Positions 26,734 to 36,852 of a stretch of 64,000 nucleotides of DNA are shown here, piece by piece. Position 1 is the first letter of the stretch, and the number at the start of each line of letters is the position of its first letter. The translations under genes and the position numbers were made by a program. A model generated the notes under the pieces. It was not told where the DNA came from. It saw only the letters and a program-made list of their open reading frames with translations, and did no database searches. The stretch is from Talinum fruticosum. Taxonomy: Eukaryota; Streptophyta; Magnoliopsida; Caryophyllales; Talinaceae. The stretch lies in the NCBI GenBank assembly GCA_021018815.1, contig JAITYX010000052.1, positions 2,656,501 through 2,720,500 of the forward strand, given 5' to 3'.

Positions 26734-27372
26734 ACGATGCATTAAGGGCAGCACAAACTAGCTAAGGTACGAGTGAAATTTCAAGTTGGGTTCGTGAACA
26801 AGAATGAAGGAAGAGATGAAGAAAGGTGCAATAGGAATGAAGTGGACGAGTATGCTTTATTAGTATAGATTTAACAGCATGTTTAAATTTTAATGGCTCT
26901 GGTCGATGTCTAGGCTGTAAGGGATGAATGTATGTGTAGCTTAGCTCCATCATTTCCCTAGGCTATTTATAATTCAGGCAGCTATGTATGGTGTCTAACT
27001 TGTATGCATTTTAATTTAATAAAACTTAAATTTGCCTATCTATTCAAAAAGAAAAAAAGACGATAAGAATTCTATTTTGGGATACCATAAACAGCAAGAA
27101 AAAAAGACAACATATTCAACAATATTTGATCCGTAACATAATATGTCAAGCTGGTAAAAATGACTGATTAGAATCAAGAAATTTTATACAAATCAAATTG
27201 TAAAATATGATTGAGTGCTTTATATTTTGCCAATAGTAATTAAATAAAAGTTGAACCAATCTAATCAATGTTGGAAAAATTGAGATGTCCCAAAAAAAAA
27301 AAAAATATCACCCAATTATGTTTAACACTGTATGTGAATGGGAGTTGGTAGATGTCTCAGCGGAAGATTCAA
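26734..27372. repeat. 3' flank of copy 2, shared with the 58-kb locus
   Basis: The flank follows 58256-58950 in order: GGAAGAGATGAAGAA, TGTATGTGTAGCT, CAGGCAGCTATGTA, AAGAATTCTATTTTG, and finally TGTATGTGAATGGGA before the CHCH remnant. A shorter match follows copy 3 (33250-33720). Confidence 0.85.
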
Positions 27373-27425
27373 CTAACCGGATGCTTTGGCTTGCTTTCTA
27401 GCTTTGCAGTCACATTCTTGAAAAC
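27373..27425 (-). pseudogene. Duplicated 3' end of the CHCH gene
   Basis: On the minus strand this reads FQECDCKARKQAKASG and a stop, matching the C-terminus FQECVRKARKQVKVPG of the gene at 58952-59488. About 17 codons are present and similarity stops at about 27425. It is a passenger of the FPPS-like duplication, not a gene. Confidence 0.85.
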
Positions 27426-27429
27426 CATT

Positions 27430-28639
27430 GGCTGTTCGGTTCTAAACCGATACAAATTTGGCACTTTTAGCTTCAGATAGTGTTTAAGTTAGAATTTTTG
27501 TAGGAAATAAGTTTGATGGAGCTAGTTTTGGAAGGATTAATGCAAAAGAAAGAGACTTGTAGTACTGGCTTGTCAATGAATTTTCACTTCCCTTAAACAA
27601 GGCCTTGCTTCCATAAGTTAATTTCTATATCTATATAATATCGCAAATTCTACCATACTCCCTCAAGTACCTAGCTAGGTCCTTGAGACTTGCTTATTTA
27701 ATTATTTTAATTTTAAGTCCAAACCCAATGTTCTATAAGTCCAACATTTTAAACTTTATTATTTTCAAGCCCATATTTTTATGCGATAAATTTTCATGAT
27801 AAAGTGATGAATTTTTCAAATTTAATGAAATTTTTATAATGTATACTTTTTGTGTTTTAATGAATTTTTCATTAAAGTTTAATCACTTGATTATATTTTT
27901 TCAATGCACTTAACTCAATATTCTCAATACATACTAATGAATTTAATACAAATATGATTAATATTTGAACTAAACATACATATCTTTAATTTTTTCTTTT
28001 TTATTTACATTTAACTCAAAATTGTGATCAATGTATAACGATGAATTTAATATAAATATGATGAATGTTTTAATTAAATGTATATAAATCCAACTTTTTC
28101 AAAAATTCTTATGAATGTAAATATTTATTCATTCATGTAAAAGCATACAAATAAATAATCAAGTATATCGAGAAATTTACAAATAAATTTGTATAAAGTA
28201 GTGAATGTTGCAACAATACTAATGAGTTGTATAACAACTTTAATGAATTTTCAAAAAATGTCTACACTTGTTAATATCCATCATCTTCTTCATATTCATC
28301 ACTTTTTTCTCCAGAATTTGTGCAAACTTTTTACTTGATTCTCTACATAAATTTATCAATAATTAGTAAATATTCATTGAAAATAATTAACATGTTTATC
28401 AATAAAATTCATATATTTTCATATAAAAACACATTTAATGTAAAACTGTCCAAATACATCATAACGGACATAAGATAGATTCATCGAGAGATAAACAAAG
28501 ATTCATCAGAAATAGTTAATATATTCATCACAAAATTTTACATATTCATTAAAAGACACATATTTAATATTTTTTTTAATGGCATATCCAACCATTGATA
28601 ATCTATACTATTTAAAATAATACAGATTCATTAATACAA
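27430..28639. other. AT-rich intergenic sequence
   Basis: No gene is seen. From about 27800 onward the words AATGAATTT and ATTCATC become frequent, which leads into the tandem repeat that follows. Confidence 0.4.
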
Positions 28640-29540
28640 AAAACAAATTTATCAACTGATCAATATAGAATAAATCAAATATAAAAAACATGTATTGATC
28701 AATATAGTAGTCAAATTCACAAAAAAAGCATCATATTTATCAATATTAATATAAAAGACAAATTCATTAAAGAAAATATCATATTCATCAATATAGAGTA
28801 GATAAGACTTCAAAAAACTCAGATTCATCAATATAAAAGATAAATTTATCTTAAAAGAAGAATAATCAATACAACCCAGCTTCGACCTAAAAATCATACT
28901 TAAAAGCATAGATTCATCAACATAGTAGACAAATTCATCAAAAAAAACATCATATTTATCAATATCAATATAAAAGATAAATTTATCAAAAAAATCATAT
29001 ATAGGAGATCGGACTTCAAAAAATTCAGATTCATCAATATAGAAGACAAATTCATCTTAAAAAATATTCATCAATACAGCCCAAATTCCACCTAAAAATC
29101 ATATGTAAAAAGCATAGATTCATTAACATAGTAGACAAATTTATCAAAGAAAGTATTATATTTATCAATATCAATATAAAAGACAAATTCATCAAAGAAA
29201 ACATTATATTCATCAATACAAAGTAGATCGGACTTTAAAAAACTCAAATTAATCAATATAGAAAACAAATACATCTTAAAAAAATTCATCAATACAACCC
29301 GGAATCGACATAAAATTATACGTAAAAAGTATAGATTCATTAATATAGTAGACAAATTCATCATAGAAAACATCATATTTATCAATATTAATATAAAGGA
29401 CAAATTCATCAAATAAAACATCATGTTCATCAATACATAGTAGATCAAACTTTAAAAAAACTCAAATTCATTAATATAGAAGATAAATTTATCTTTAAAA
29501 AAATTCATCAATACAGCTCAGATTCGACCTAAAAACATAG
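28640..29540. repeat. Tandem repeat, period about 210 bp, four copies
   Basis: The segment AGCATAGATTCATCAACATA recurs with small changes at about 28905, 29112 and 29328, with a more diverged copy near 28685. Each unit contains the order GTAGACAAATTCATC, CATCATATTTATCAATAT, GTAGATCGGACTTCAAAAA and CATCAATACAACCC. Within units, TTCATCAATATA recurs every 25-60 bp. Frames through it give only Ile/Leu/Asn-rich artefacts. Confidence 0.8.
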
Positions 29541-30340
29541 TGCATATCTTTTTGTACATTTTAAAACCTTTAATAATCACAAAATAAAATTTATCATCAA
29601 TCAATAATCGAAATCAAAATTAAAGAATAAATTAGAAGAAATCAATGATCAAAAGCACACTAACTATTGAGTTGATAAATTTTTAATAAATAATTACAAA
29701 GTTCTAGACTGAGGAGACATAAAATACATGAGATATAATTATTTTACCTTTTCGAAGTTGATGAAATTTTTGTATTTGATGAATTTAACAAATCGGAAGC
29801 TGTGAATTTGAATACGAGAGAAAGGGAAAGGTAGAGAGAGAGGGAGAGAGCATCGGAGGAGAGAGAAAGAGAGCACCGGAGGAGAGAGTGAGAGAGAGTA
29901 CGTGATGAAAGAAAGAAACAGAGCACTAGAAGAGAGAGAAAGAGAGCATCGAGAGGAGAGGGAGAATACCTAGAGAGAGAAGGAGAGAGAGTATGCTTAA
30001 TATGAAATAAGAGAAAATATAGGATAATTATCACCTAAGTAGGTGCTTTAACCACTATGATACACTTATTGTATATAATATACATGTTTTTTTAGTTTTA
30101 CATAAATAAGATTCTATTTATAAGGAAGGAATAAGTAAGAAAATCCTTATAAATGATGGGAAATTTGAATTTTTAACCAGGGGTAGATCCACCTTATAAA
30201 TAGTGGTGTCATTTGACACAACTTCTTTTTAAAGAAAAAAATTCTTCCTTGTGAAATATGTATATGATAAATAAATGTGATATAGTTATTAATAACATTA
30301 AATATCATAAAAGTTAGTTTACCTTAGTGGTTTAGCTTTA
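29541..30340. other. Intergenic, with GA-rich stretch
   Basis: About 29815-29995 is GA-rich with repeated GAGAGAGA and GCA(T/C)CGGAGGAGAG words. On the minus strand this would be a CT-rich leader-like tract, but no credible ORF follows. The remainder is AT-rich. Confidence 0.4.
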
Positions 30341-30379
30341 AGGGTTGTTCGAAATTATATGAAAAATATAATTTATTCA

Positions 30380-30560
30380 TGTTTATGTTCGTTTATGTTC
30401 TTTTATGTTCGTGTATGTTCTTGTATGTTCGTCTGCATTTCTTATTTTAACAACTCATTTCGTTTATTTACGTTCGTTTATATTCGTTTCTTGCTCTTTT
30501 ATGTTCGTTTCGTTAGTTTTTGTTTTTGTTTATATTTATATTTATATTTGTGTTTATGTG
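30380..30560. repeat. TTTATGTTCG degenerate tandem repeat
   Basis: About a dozen variants of TTTATGTTCG in a row, as at 24470-24510. The flanks carry TTGTTCGAA (about 30343) and AGTTCGAACA (about 30582), which may be element ends. Confidence 0.6.
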
Positions 30561-30914
30561 TGTTTTGTATTTAAGGACATAAGTTCGAACATGCCTGAGT
30601 TTTGTGCTTCCCGTTCCTATGTTCTAAACTAAACGGAACAATTTTTATTAATGTTTATTTCGGTCTTCTTCTTCTTTTTGAAACAATTTATTTGAAACAA
30701 CGTTGACCTATTTCACCTTTTTGCCGCCTCTCTGAAATTTTGAATTCGTAAGTCTTTTATTTATTTGTGGACATTGGCTTATTAAGTTTAATTATGATCT
30801 TTAAATCTTAAATTATTCAGTCCGTACTTGAAATTTCTAATCAAAATTATATAGCTTGTAACTATAGCTAGTTGGTATTTGTTGGGGAATGATTTAGCAA
30901 TTTATTTAATTATA
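30561..30914. other. Intergenic sequence
   Basis: AT-rich sequence, no gene recognised. Confidence 0.4.
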
Positions 30915-31189
30915 CACTACAAAAAAATTTTGAATAGCGACGGAATTTCGACGAGAATTCTAACGGAATTTCAAAATTCGACGGACTCGCCCGTCTCGAA
31001 TTCCGCTCCTCTATGTGGATTGACCGACGGGCCCATCGAACAATTCCGACAGGAATTACATCGAGGTCTTCGAATTCCTTAAAACAAACATGGCTGTCGA
31101 TGGCCGATGTAATAAATGTCGGACTGTCCAATGGGCTTTTAACCGGTCGGACATTTTTTGTCGCTATTTTTGTATTTTTTTTTCTAGTG
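30915..31189. mobile_element. Miniature CACTA element, 275 bp
   Basis: The left end is CACTACAAAAAAA and the right end is TTTTTTTTTCTAGTG (inverse CACTAGAAAAAAA), flanked by ATA at 30912-30914 and 31190-31192. The left arm carries AGCGACGGAATTTCGACG, related to the subterminal repeats of the 3.1-5.2 kb CACTA element. The small ORFs through it are chance. Confidence 0.8.
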
Positions 31190-31710
31190 ATAGTTTGGGG
31201 AATGAAATTTTGAAAGCTTAATTTAATGATTTAATTGTTACATCTTCAATTACTTACTGTAAATTATTGATTAATTTTAACTTTCTGATTAATTGCAAGT
31301 TTGTTCTTTAGTTAGCTTTACTTGTAGGATAGAGAATTAAATTATCTTGACTAATTGCAAATGTAGATTATTAATTATTAATTGATAATAATTATCTTTT
31401 AACTTTAATTTTGAAGTTTATTTATTGTCAACTTCCCTATATTAATGGGTCCCATATTGGAAGTTGTTGTTTATTACTAGCTTATTATAAGATATATTAG
31501 TTATTTAATTCATTTTAGTACTAATCTTAAATGTTAAAACCTGGCACAACTTGGTTTGAATCATGTCCGCCATTTATTCAAGAATGGTAAAGACTTGATA
31601 TAAAAAAATAAAAAAATAAAAAGTGCAAAGACTTGGCTACTAGTCCAAAAGGTTTTCCTTAATTGATTTTATTAGTTCACTTGACTTGAATAACAACGAA
31701 TAAGAAATGA

Positions 31711-31748
<38 letters not shown>

Positions 31749-32100
31749 TACTTTATTCAATTGCATCATTACTCTTATGCATGATAACGTGTTTGTTAAA
31801 AATGTTATTAATTATCTCAATAATCAAGGCATGAAATGAGGACTAAGCCATGAAAGGAGGATCATGTCAAGGACAGCAACCTATGATTTAATTGGACAGG
31901 CAAATAACTTGCCATATAAACTAATTATTAGCATGAATAATTAAACTAATTATTTTAGAGTAGGCGGGTTAAGTCTCGGGAAACTTCCAAGTGGAAGGAG
32001 TTAAAAATTGTAATAAGGTTGGCATTTTATTGAGAGCCTCAAACAAGTCATGAATGAATAGGGAACCTTGTCTAGCTTCTTCAACGCAAATGCCCTAATC
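31190..32100. other. AT-rich upstream region of copy 3
   Basis: No gene is seen. A (TA)n tract lies at 31711-31747. The atpB fragment found upstream of copies 1 and 2 is absent here. Confidence 0.4.
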
Positions 32101-32179
32101 AAATTAGTTTCAGATCATCAACTCCCTCGCCGCCCGTTGGTACCACCAACTTACCAAAATCCTTAGCATTGAGATTTCA
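32101..32179 (+). promoter_or_regulatory. 5' leader of copy 3
   Basis: TCAACTCCCTCGCCGCCCG, TTGGTACCA and CATTGAGATTTCAATGG match the leaders of the other copies. The upstream words TGAATAGGGAACCTTGTC and CCTAATCAAA recur before copy 4 (56138-56182). Confidence 0.5.
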
Positions 32180-33247
32180 ATGGGGAGAGAAAATTTGGCA
32201 GATGGAAATCTCAGAAAGAGATTTGAACAAGTCTACCCAGTCCTGAAATCTGAGGTGCTTCAACATCCTGCATTTGAGCACGACTCATCGTCTCATGAAT
32301 GGGTCGAAAACATGATCGATTACACCGTTCCAGGAGGCAAGCTCAGCAGAGGGTTTCATGTAGTCCAAACCTACGTTTTACTCAAAAACTATGACATTGC
32401 AGACCTCAAGCTACAGGAAAATGAAGACGAAGATGATGGAGTTTTTCTAGCCTCTGTTCTGGGCTGGTGTATCCAATGGTTAGTCGGAGGTGCTCTCGTT
32501 GCTGATGATATTCAGGATGACTCCTACACCCGCAGAGGCCGTCCATGCAGGTTTAGGCTCCCCAATGTTGGGATGATTGCCATCAACGACGGGATTTTAC
32601 TAGGGGCCCACGTTGGCTTGATCCTCAAGAAGTATTTTCGAGATCGACCTTACTATGTGGACTTGCTTGAGCTGTTTGGCGAGATTGGGTCTCAGACCGT
32701 GTTAGGACAGATGCTTGATCTAATCACCGGAGAGAATGATTTGTCATCCTTCACAACAGAGCTTCACACAAGGATTAGTAAGTACAAGACTGCTTATGGG
32801 ACGTTCTACTTCCCATTCGCATGTGCTCTCCTGGTGTTGGGGCAGAGGATTGAGGAGTATGAGGATGTCACAGACTTGCTTCTTGAGATTGGGGTGCATT
32901 TTCAAGTGCAGGATGATTATTTGGATTGTTTTGGTGACCCGGAAAAGATTGGCAAGATTGGGACAGATATTCAAGATTTCAAGTGTTCTTGGTTGGTGGT
33001 GAAGGCCTTGGAGATGTGCAATGAGGAGCAGAGGAAGGTGTTGTATGATAACTACGGGAAGGCAGACCAGGCAAGTGTTGAAGCAGTGAAAGGAGTTTAC
33101 AAGGAGCTGGAGCTTGAAAGAGTGTACACTGAGTATGAGATTGAGGAGTATGAGAAGCTCATGGCAAGGATTGAAGCCGTTCCGAGCAAACAAGTGCAGG
33201 GTGTGTTGAAGGGTTTATTGGAAGAGATTCACGAGAGGAAGAAATAG
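32180..33247 (+). CDS. FPPS-like trans-prenyltransferase, copy 3
   Basis: A 355-residue intronless FPP synthase-family protein, closest to copy 1 (shared KNYDIADLKLQENEDED). Landmarks are PGGK (51-54) with Arg57, DDIQD (109-113), Arg118-Arg119, YKT (202-204), DDYLD (245-249) and FKCSW. The residues 5 and 4 before the first motif are Gly104 and Ala105. The residue directly before it is Ala108, where copies 2 and 4 have Leu, so this pocket has the smallest side chains of the four. Ser171 replaces the Phe of the usual FQT motif, as in copy 1. Two residues (LA) plus DG extend the N-terminus relative to copy 1. The tail is EIHERKK. Nothing suggests loss of catalysis. Confidence 0.93.
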   Translation: MGRENLADGNLRKRFEQVYPVLKSEVLQHPAFEHDSSSHEWVENMIDYTVPGGKLSRGFHVVQTYVLLKNYDIADLKLQENEDEDDGVFLASVLGWCIQWLVGGALVADDIQDDSYTRRGRPCRFRLPNVGMIAINDGILLGAHVGLILKKYFRDRPYYVDLLELFGEIGSQTVLGQMLDLITGENDLSSFTTELHTRISKYKTAYGTFYFPFACALLVLGQRIEEYEDVTDLLLEIGVHFQVQDDYLDCFGDPEKIGKIGTDIQDFKCSWLVVKALEMCNEEQRKVLYDNYGKADQASVEAVKGVYKELELERVYTEYEIEEYEKLMARIEAVPSKQVQGVLKGLLEEIHERKK

Positions 33248-33720
33248 AGCATGAATGAAACGGGAGTGCAAACTAGCTTGGCTGTGGGATGTAACAGGAA
33301 TGAAGAGGATGACTATGCTTTATTAGTAGAATGAGAGCATGTTTCAATTTTCATGCTTAGGTTGATGTTTAAATTTGGACCTATTTGTGATTGGGGTAGT
33401 TATGTTTTTTTTTTTTTTTTTTGTCTTGTATGCTTTTTCCTTTAATATAATTTCCTTTAATATAACAAAAAGGATAAGAATGGTATCTTGAGGTACCAAA
33501 AAACATATAAAGATGGTGAAAATGAGCAATTAGATTCTGAGTGACTTTTTAAGCATCAAATTGTAAAATGTTTCTAAGTCCTCTCTGATATGTTCATAAT
33601 AGCTAACTCTACTAATTTGTAGTCAATTAAAGTTGAACCGATCTAAAGGATATAAAGTTGAATCGATTTAAATGTATGAAAAGTTGATATATCCCACAAA
33701 ACTACCATCACCAAATTGTG
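33248..33720. repeat. 3' flank of copy 3
   Basis: This matches the flanks of copy 2 and the 58-kb pseudogene: GTGCAAACTAGCTTG, ATGCTTTATTAGTA, GGATAAGAAT, ATGGTGAAAATGAGCAATTAGA, ACCAAATTGTGT. Similarity ends before the point where copy 2 runs into the CHCH remnant. A poly(T) tract lies at 33405-33422. Confidence 0.8.
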
Positions 33721-34732
33721 TCTTGATTAACTAGCACAAACTTCTCTTTACTCTCCTCCTAAGCACACACTAATGGGATGGGGTGTTCCCATATAGAGTT
33801 GGCTTACTGGCTAGTGAGCAAAGTAAGCCTAATATAGATGCCAAAATTTGGACCGGATTACAAAAGTTAAAGACTTGCATAAACTTGAAAACAATGCAGT
33901 TTGGGGCTATTAAGACCTTGGACATGTCCCAAAAGCAGTGATGGAAGATGATTCATGAAGAGAAGGACTGTCCAAGCAAGGATTCCAATTTCAGCATATC
34001 AAGTTCTTAATTTTCAGCAGAATTTTTTACTTTTATGATATGTTTTGCATTTATTGGTATGTAATATTTTAGGTAATTTTTAGTTATGTTTTACACATCT
34101 TTTGATGGATATGCCCTCCACTTCAGTCTAGGCCAGAATAAGTGCGGTTGCTACCAAGACATATACGTAAAAGCTGAAGGAAGTTCATTATGGAACAGCC
34201 GAGCTATGGACACAGCTTAAAATGAAGTTAGGAAGGTTATACCATGGAGAAAAGAGTAGACAAAGTAAGGGTTCCAATTTTAGTATATTGAGTTCCTAGT
34301 TTTTAGTATAATTTATTTTTGAGATATTTTTTGCATTTATTAGTACTGTAATATTTTAGATAGTTTAAGCCATAACAAGTCCATTCTGGAGTAGTTAGGG
34401 GATAAAAACAACATGTGATTCCCATATGCATACAAATTCAAATAAGCTTGAGAGGTACAAGGAAAATTCAATTATAAAAACCTCAACCTCTTCCATTAAT
34501 TATCACCAACCAAGTGGAAGTACAAGTCAATTAGAAAGAGCTCAACCTCTTACAAAGATGTTTCAAAAATCAAGACAAGCATGTTCCCATAAGTATTTTG
34601 AAAATTACATCAAATATAAAATGTCTAAGATTCCAAATACAAAACAAAAAAATTACATCAATTGTAAAATGTGCATATAAGCATGTTCCCACTTGAAAGA
34701 TCCACTTCCACGTTTTATCCAATATCTTCAAA
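33721..34732. repeat. Intergenic with an internal 130-bp duplication
   Basis: About 33955-34075 and 34240-34370 share GGTTCCAATTT(C/T)AG, GAGTTC(C/T)TA and CATTTATT(A/G)GTA..GTAATATTTTAG. It may be an LTR or UTR remnant. From 34400 on, repeated AAAATTACATCAA and CCACTTCCACG words occur. No credible gene is seen. Confidence 0.4.
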
Positions 34733-35339
34733 CACTATAGTAAAGCGAGTGAATTAGCGTCGGACAAAATCGGATGCCAAATTAGGAAAATCCGACGCTA
34801 ATCATCTTTAGCGTCGGATTAGAGTCGGATAAAAATCGACGCAGAAGACCTCGGTGCTAAAAAATTTAGCGTTCGATATATCATCCGACCCTAATTAGCT
34901 CGGATACGAGTCTAACGCTAATTAGCGTCGGATTTTTTGTCCAACGCTAATTTCCCTGGGTTTTTTCCTCCTCCTTCATTTTAGTGTCGGATTTGTGTGT
35001 TTAGCGTCGGATATTTGGACTCAAATAGCGTCGGATTAGTGTTGGACACCAAAATCCGATGCTAAATTTTTGCTTATTTTGCCGGAGTTTCTTTTACATT
35101 TGCTATTCCCTTTTTACATATATTTCCTGCAAAACATTTACATAAATTCCGACTACTTCTCTACACAGTAATCCACGAATACACAAATACATTGTGATTC
35201 ATTCTTTACACAATCATCCACAAACCACCAAGTATTCATAAAAACAACGAACATTCGCAATTAAGTTACAAGTGATATAATAATTTTATCAAACAAATCA
35301 ATTCAAAGTTCAACAAACAAACCATGCTAAGAAATTAGT

Positions 35340-35600
35340 TAGAACCACCGGACATCCTGTCAACTTGTGATTAGAGGTTTTGAATGAGTTTCATTGCTTG
35401 TTCCATGGCCTTTTGTCGACTCTCGACTAATTTTCTTTGCTCTTCCATGACCTTTTGATGACTCTCGGTTAGTTTTGTTTGCTCTTCCATGGCTTTTTGA
35501 TGACTCTCGGTTAATTTTCTTTGCTCGATCAAGTTGTTCTTGGGTTGATTGAAGTTGTTCTTGAGAAGAGAAAGGAATAGCTAAAATTGACAGGACACTC
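35340..35600 (-). pseudogene. CACTA-encoded coiled-coil protein remnant
   Basis: On the minus strand three 42-bp repeats (35396-35525) encode variants of KLTESHQKAMEEQ, followed by QAMKLIQNL and CPV near the end. This matches the C-terminal part of plant CACTA (En/Spm, Ptta-type) accessory or transposase proteins. The rest of the ORF is not recoverable. Confidence 0.6.
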
Positions 35601-36618
35601 TGTTAAAATTCGATCTACATATTCGACCAACAGATCATGATCAATCGAGGAAGGAATCATACCGGAGCGTTATTTCTGTCATTTTTGCTAGGAGATGCAA
35701 AATTTTAATTATCTCAAGCTTTCGAGTCGAGCCATAACCTCATAGTTCAAACAAAGGCGAAGAAATCAATACATCAAAACACAAAAATGCTTTTGATACA
35801 TTGGTCGTTCAGGAAAAATAGGTAGTAAGCGAACTTAATCGGCTTTGTTCATCCGAAAATTGTGTTCGTTTACTTGACCTAAGTCACAGCAGCATGTATG
35901 GCGTCCACAAGATGTGGGACAGGTTACGGAACTTAGACCAGCCATGCTTATCCTCCTGTATGAATTCGAAGCAATTTGATCACGATTACGAGCTTTCATC
36001 AATTACGTGAACTCATTGAACACTTGCATACACAATGGACAGACAACCAAGATCACAGGCATATGGGGAATATAGAGTGTGGGCACAGGAATGTGGAAAA
36101 TCAAAGAACTTTTGAGATTATTAAGGGATTTTAGCTATTGCTTGCACAACTTCCTAAAATATGTGAATCGGAATTTGGGACATGATGAAAGAATCCCTAT
36201 GCATAGACATTTGGGGAAATATTCAGACCATTTGGGTTAGAAGTGAGAAAACAAAACAGAACAAGTTGAGAAGTATTCAGACTATTTGGTGGGGAAGGGC
36301 TGATATTGATGAAAAGTACACCCAAAATTTTCCAAATTAACTGTACATACTTAAAGGCACAAACATATATAGTTTCAGATACTAAAAGAACAAATTCTCT
36401 CCGTGATGTTGTTTCTCGGGTTAATAACTAGTTATTGGCTTTTCCTAAAGGAAGAAATTGTGCTTTCCAATTCCAGGTTCAATGGAGGCATACTTGTATA
36501 TACGACATAACAACAAATTTTGAAGAGCATGCTTACTTGAAGCTGGGAATACCTAGCATAGTATGCAAAAAGGAGAGTGATTGATATTTGATAGGTTCAT
36601 CCTTCTCTCTTGATCTTC

Positions 36619-36663
<45 letters not shown>

Positions 36664-36852
36664 CCGTCACTCGGATCTGATTTGACCAAATTAGAAGATT
36701 ATTCTCGACATATTTGTTGAATTTTTAAGTTAAGTGTATCAAAAAGACACTATGAAAAACAAAAACATGTTCGGGATCATTGACATTGATCCACTTTACT
36801 ACTTACGTAATCAATATTCACAATATCATTCATCTGATTGCAATGATTTAGA
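35601..36852. other. CACTA interior
   Basis: Non-coding in its present state. A (TA)n tract lies at 36628-36661. Confidence 0.5.

Noticed and set aside
26230..26754. 174-codon minus-strand ORF inside FPPS-like copy 2
   Set aside because: Antisense shadow of the real gene; equivalent shadows occur at 16583-16957, 32744-33193 and 57111-57302.
28640..29540. Possible CRISPR array
   Set aside because: Repeats are long, degenerate and without unique spacers, and the window is plant nuclear DNA.
30879..31213. Three short ORFs near 31 kb
   Set aside because: They span the miniature CACTA element and its ends; no protein features.
33955..34370. Direct repeat pair as an LTR retrotransposon
   Set aside because: The two pieces are only about 130 bp and about 280 bp apart, with no TG...CA ends, primer-binding site or coding sequence between them.
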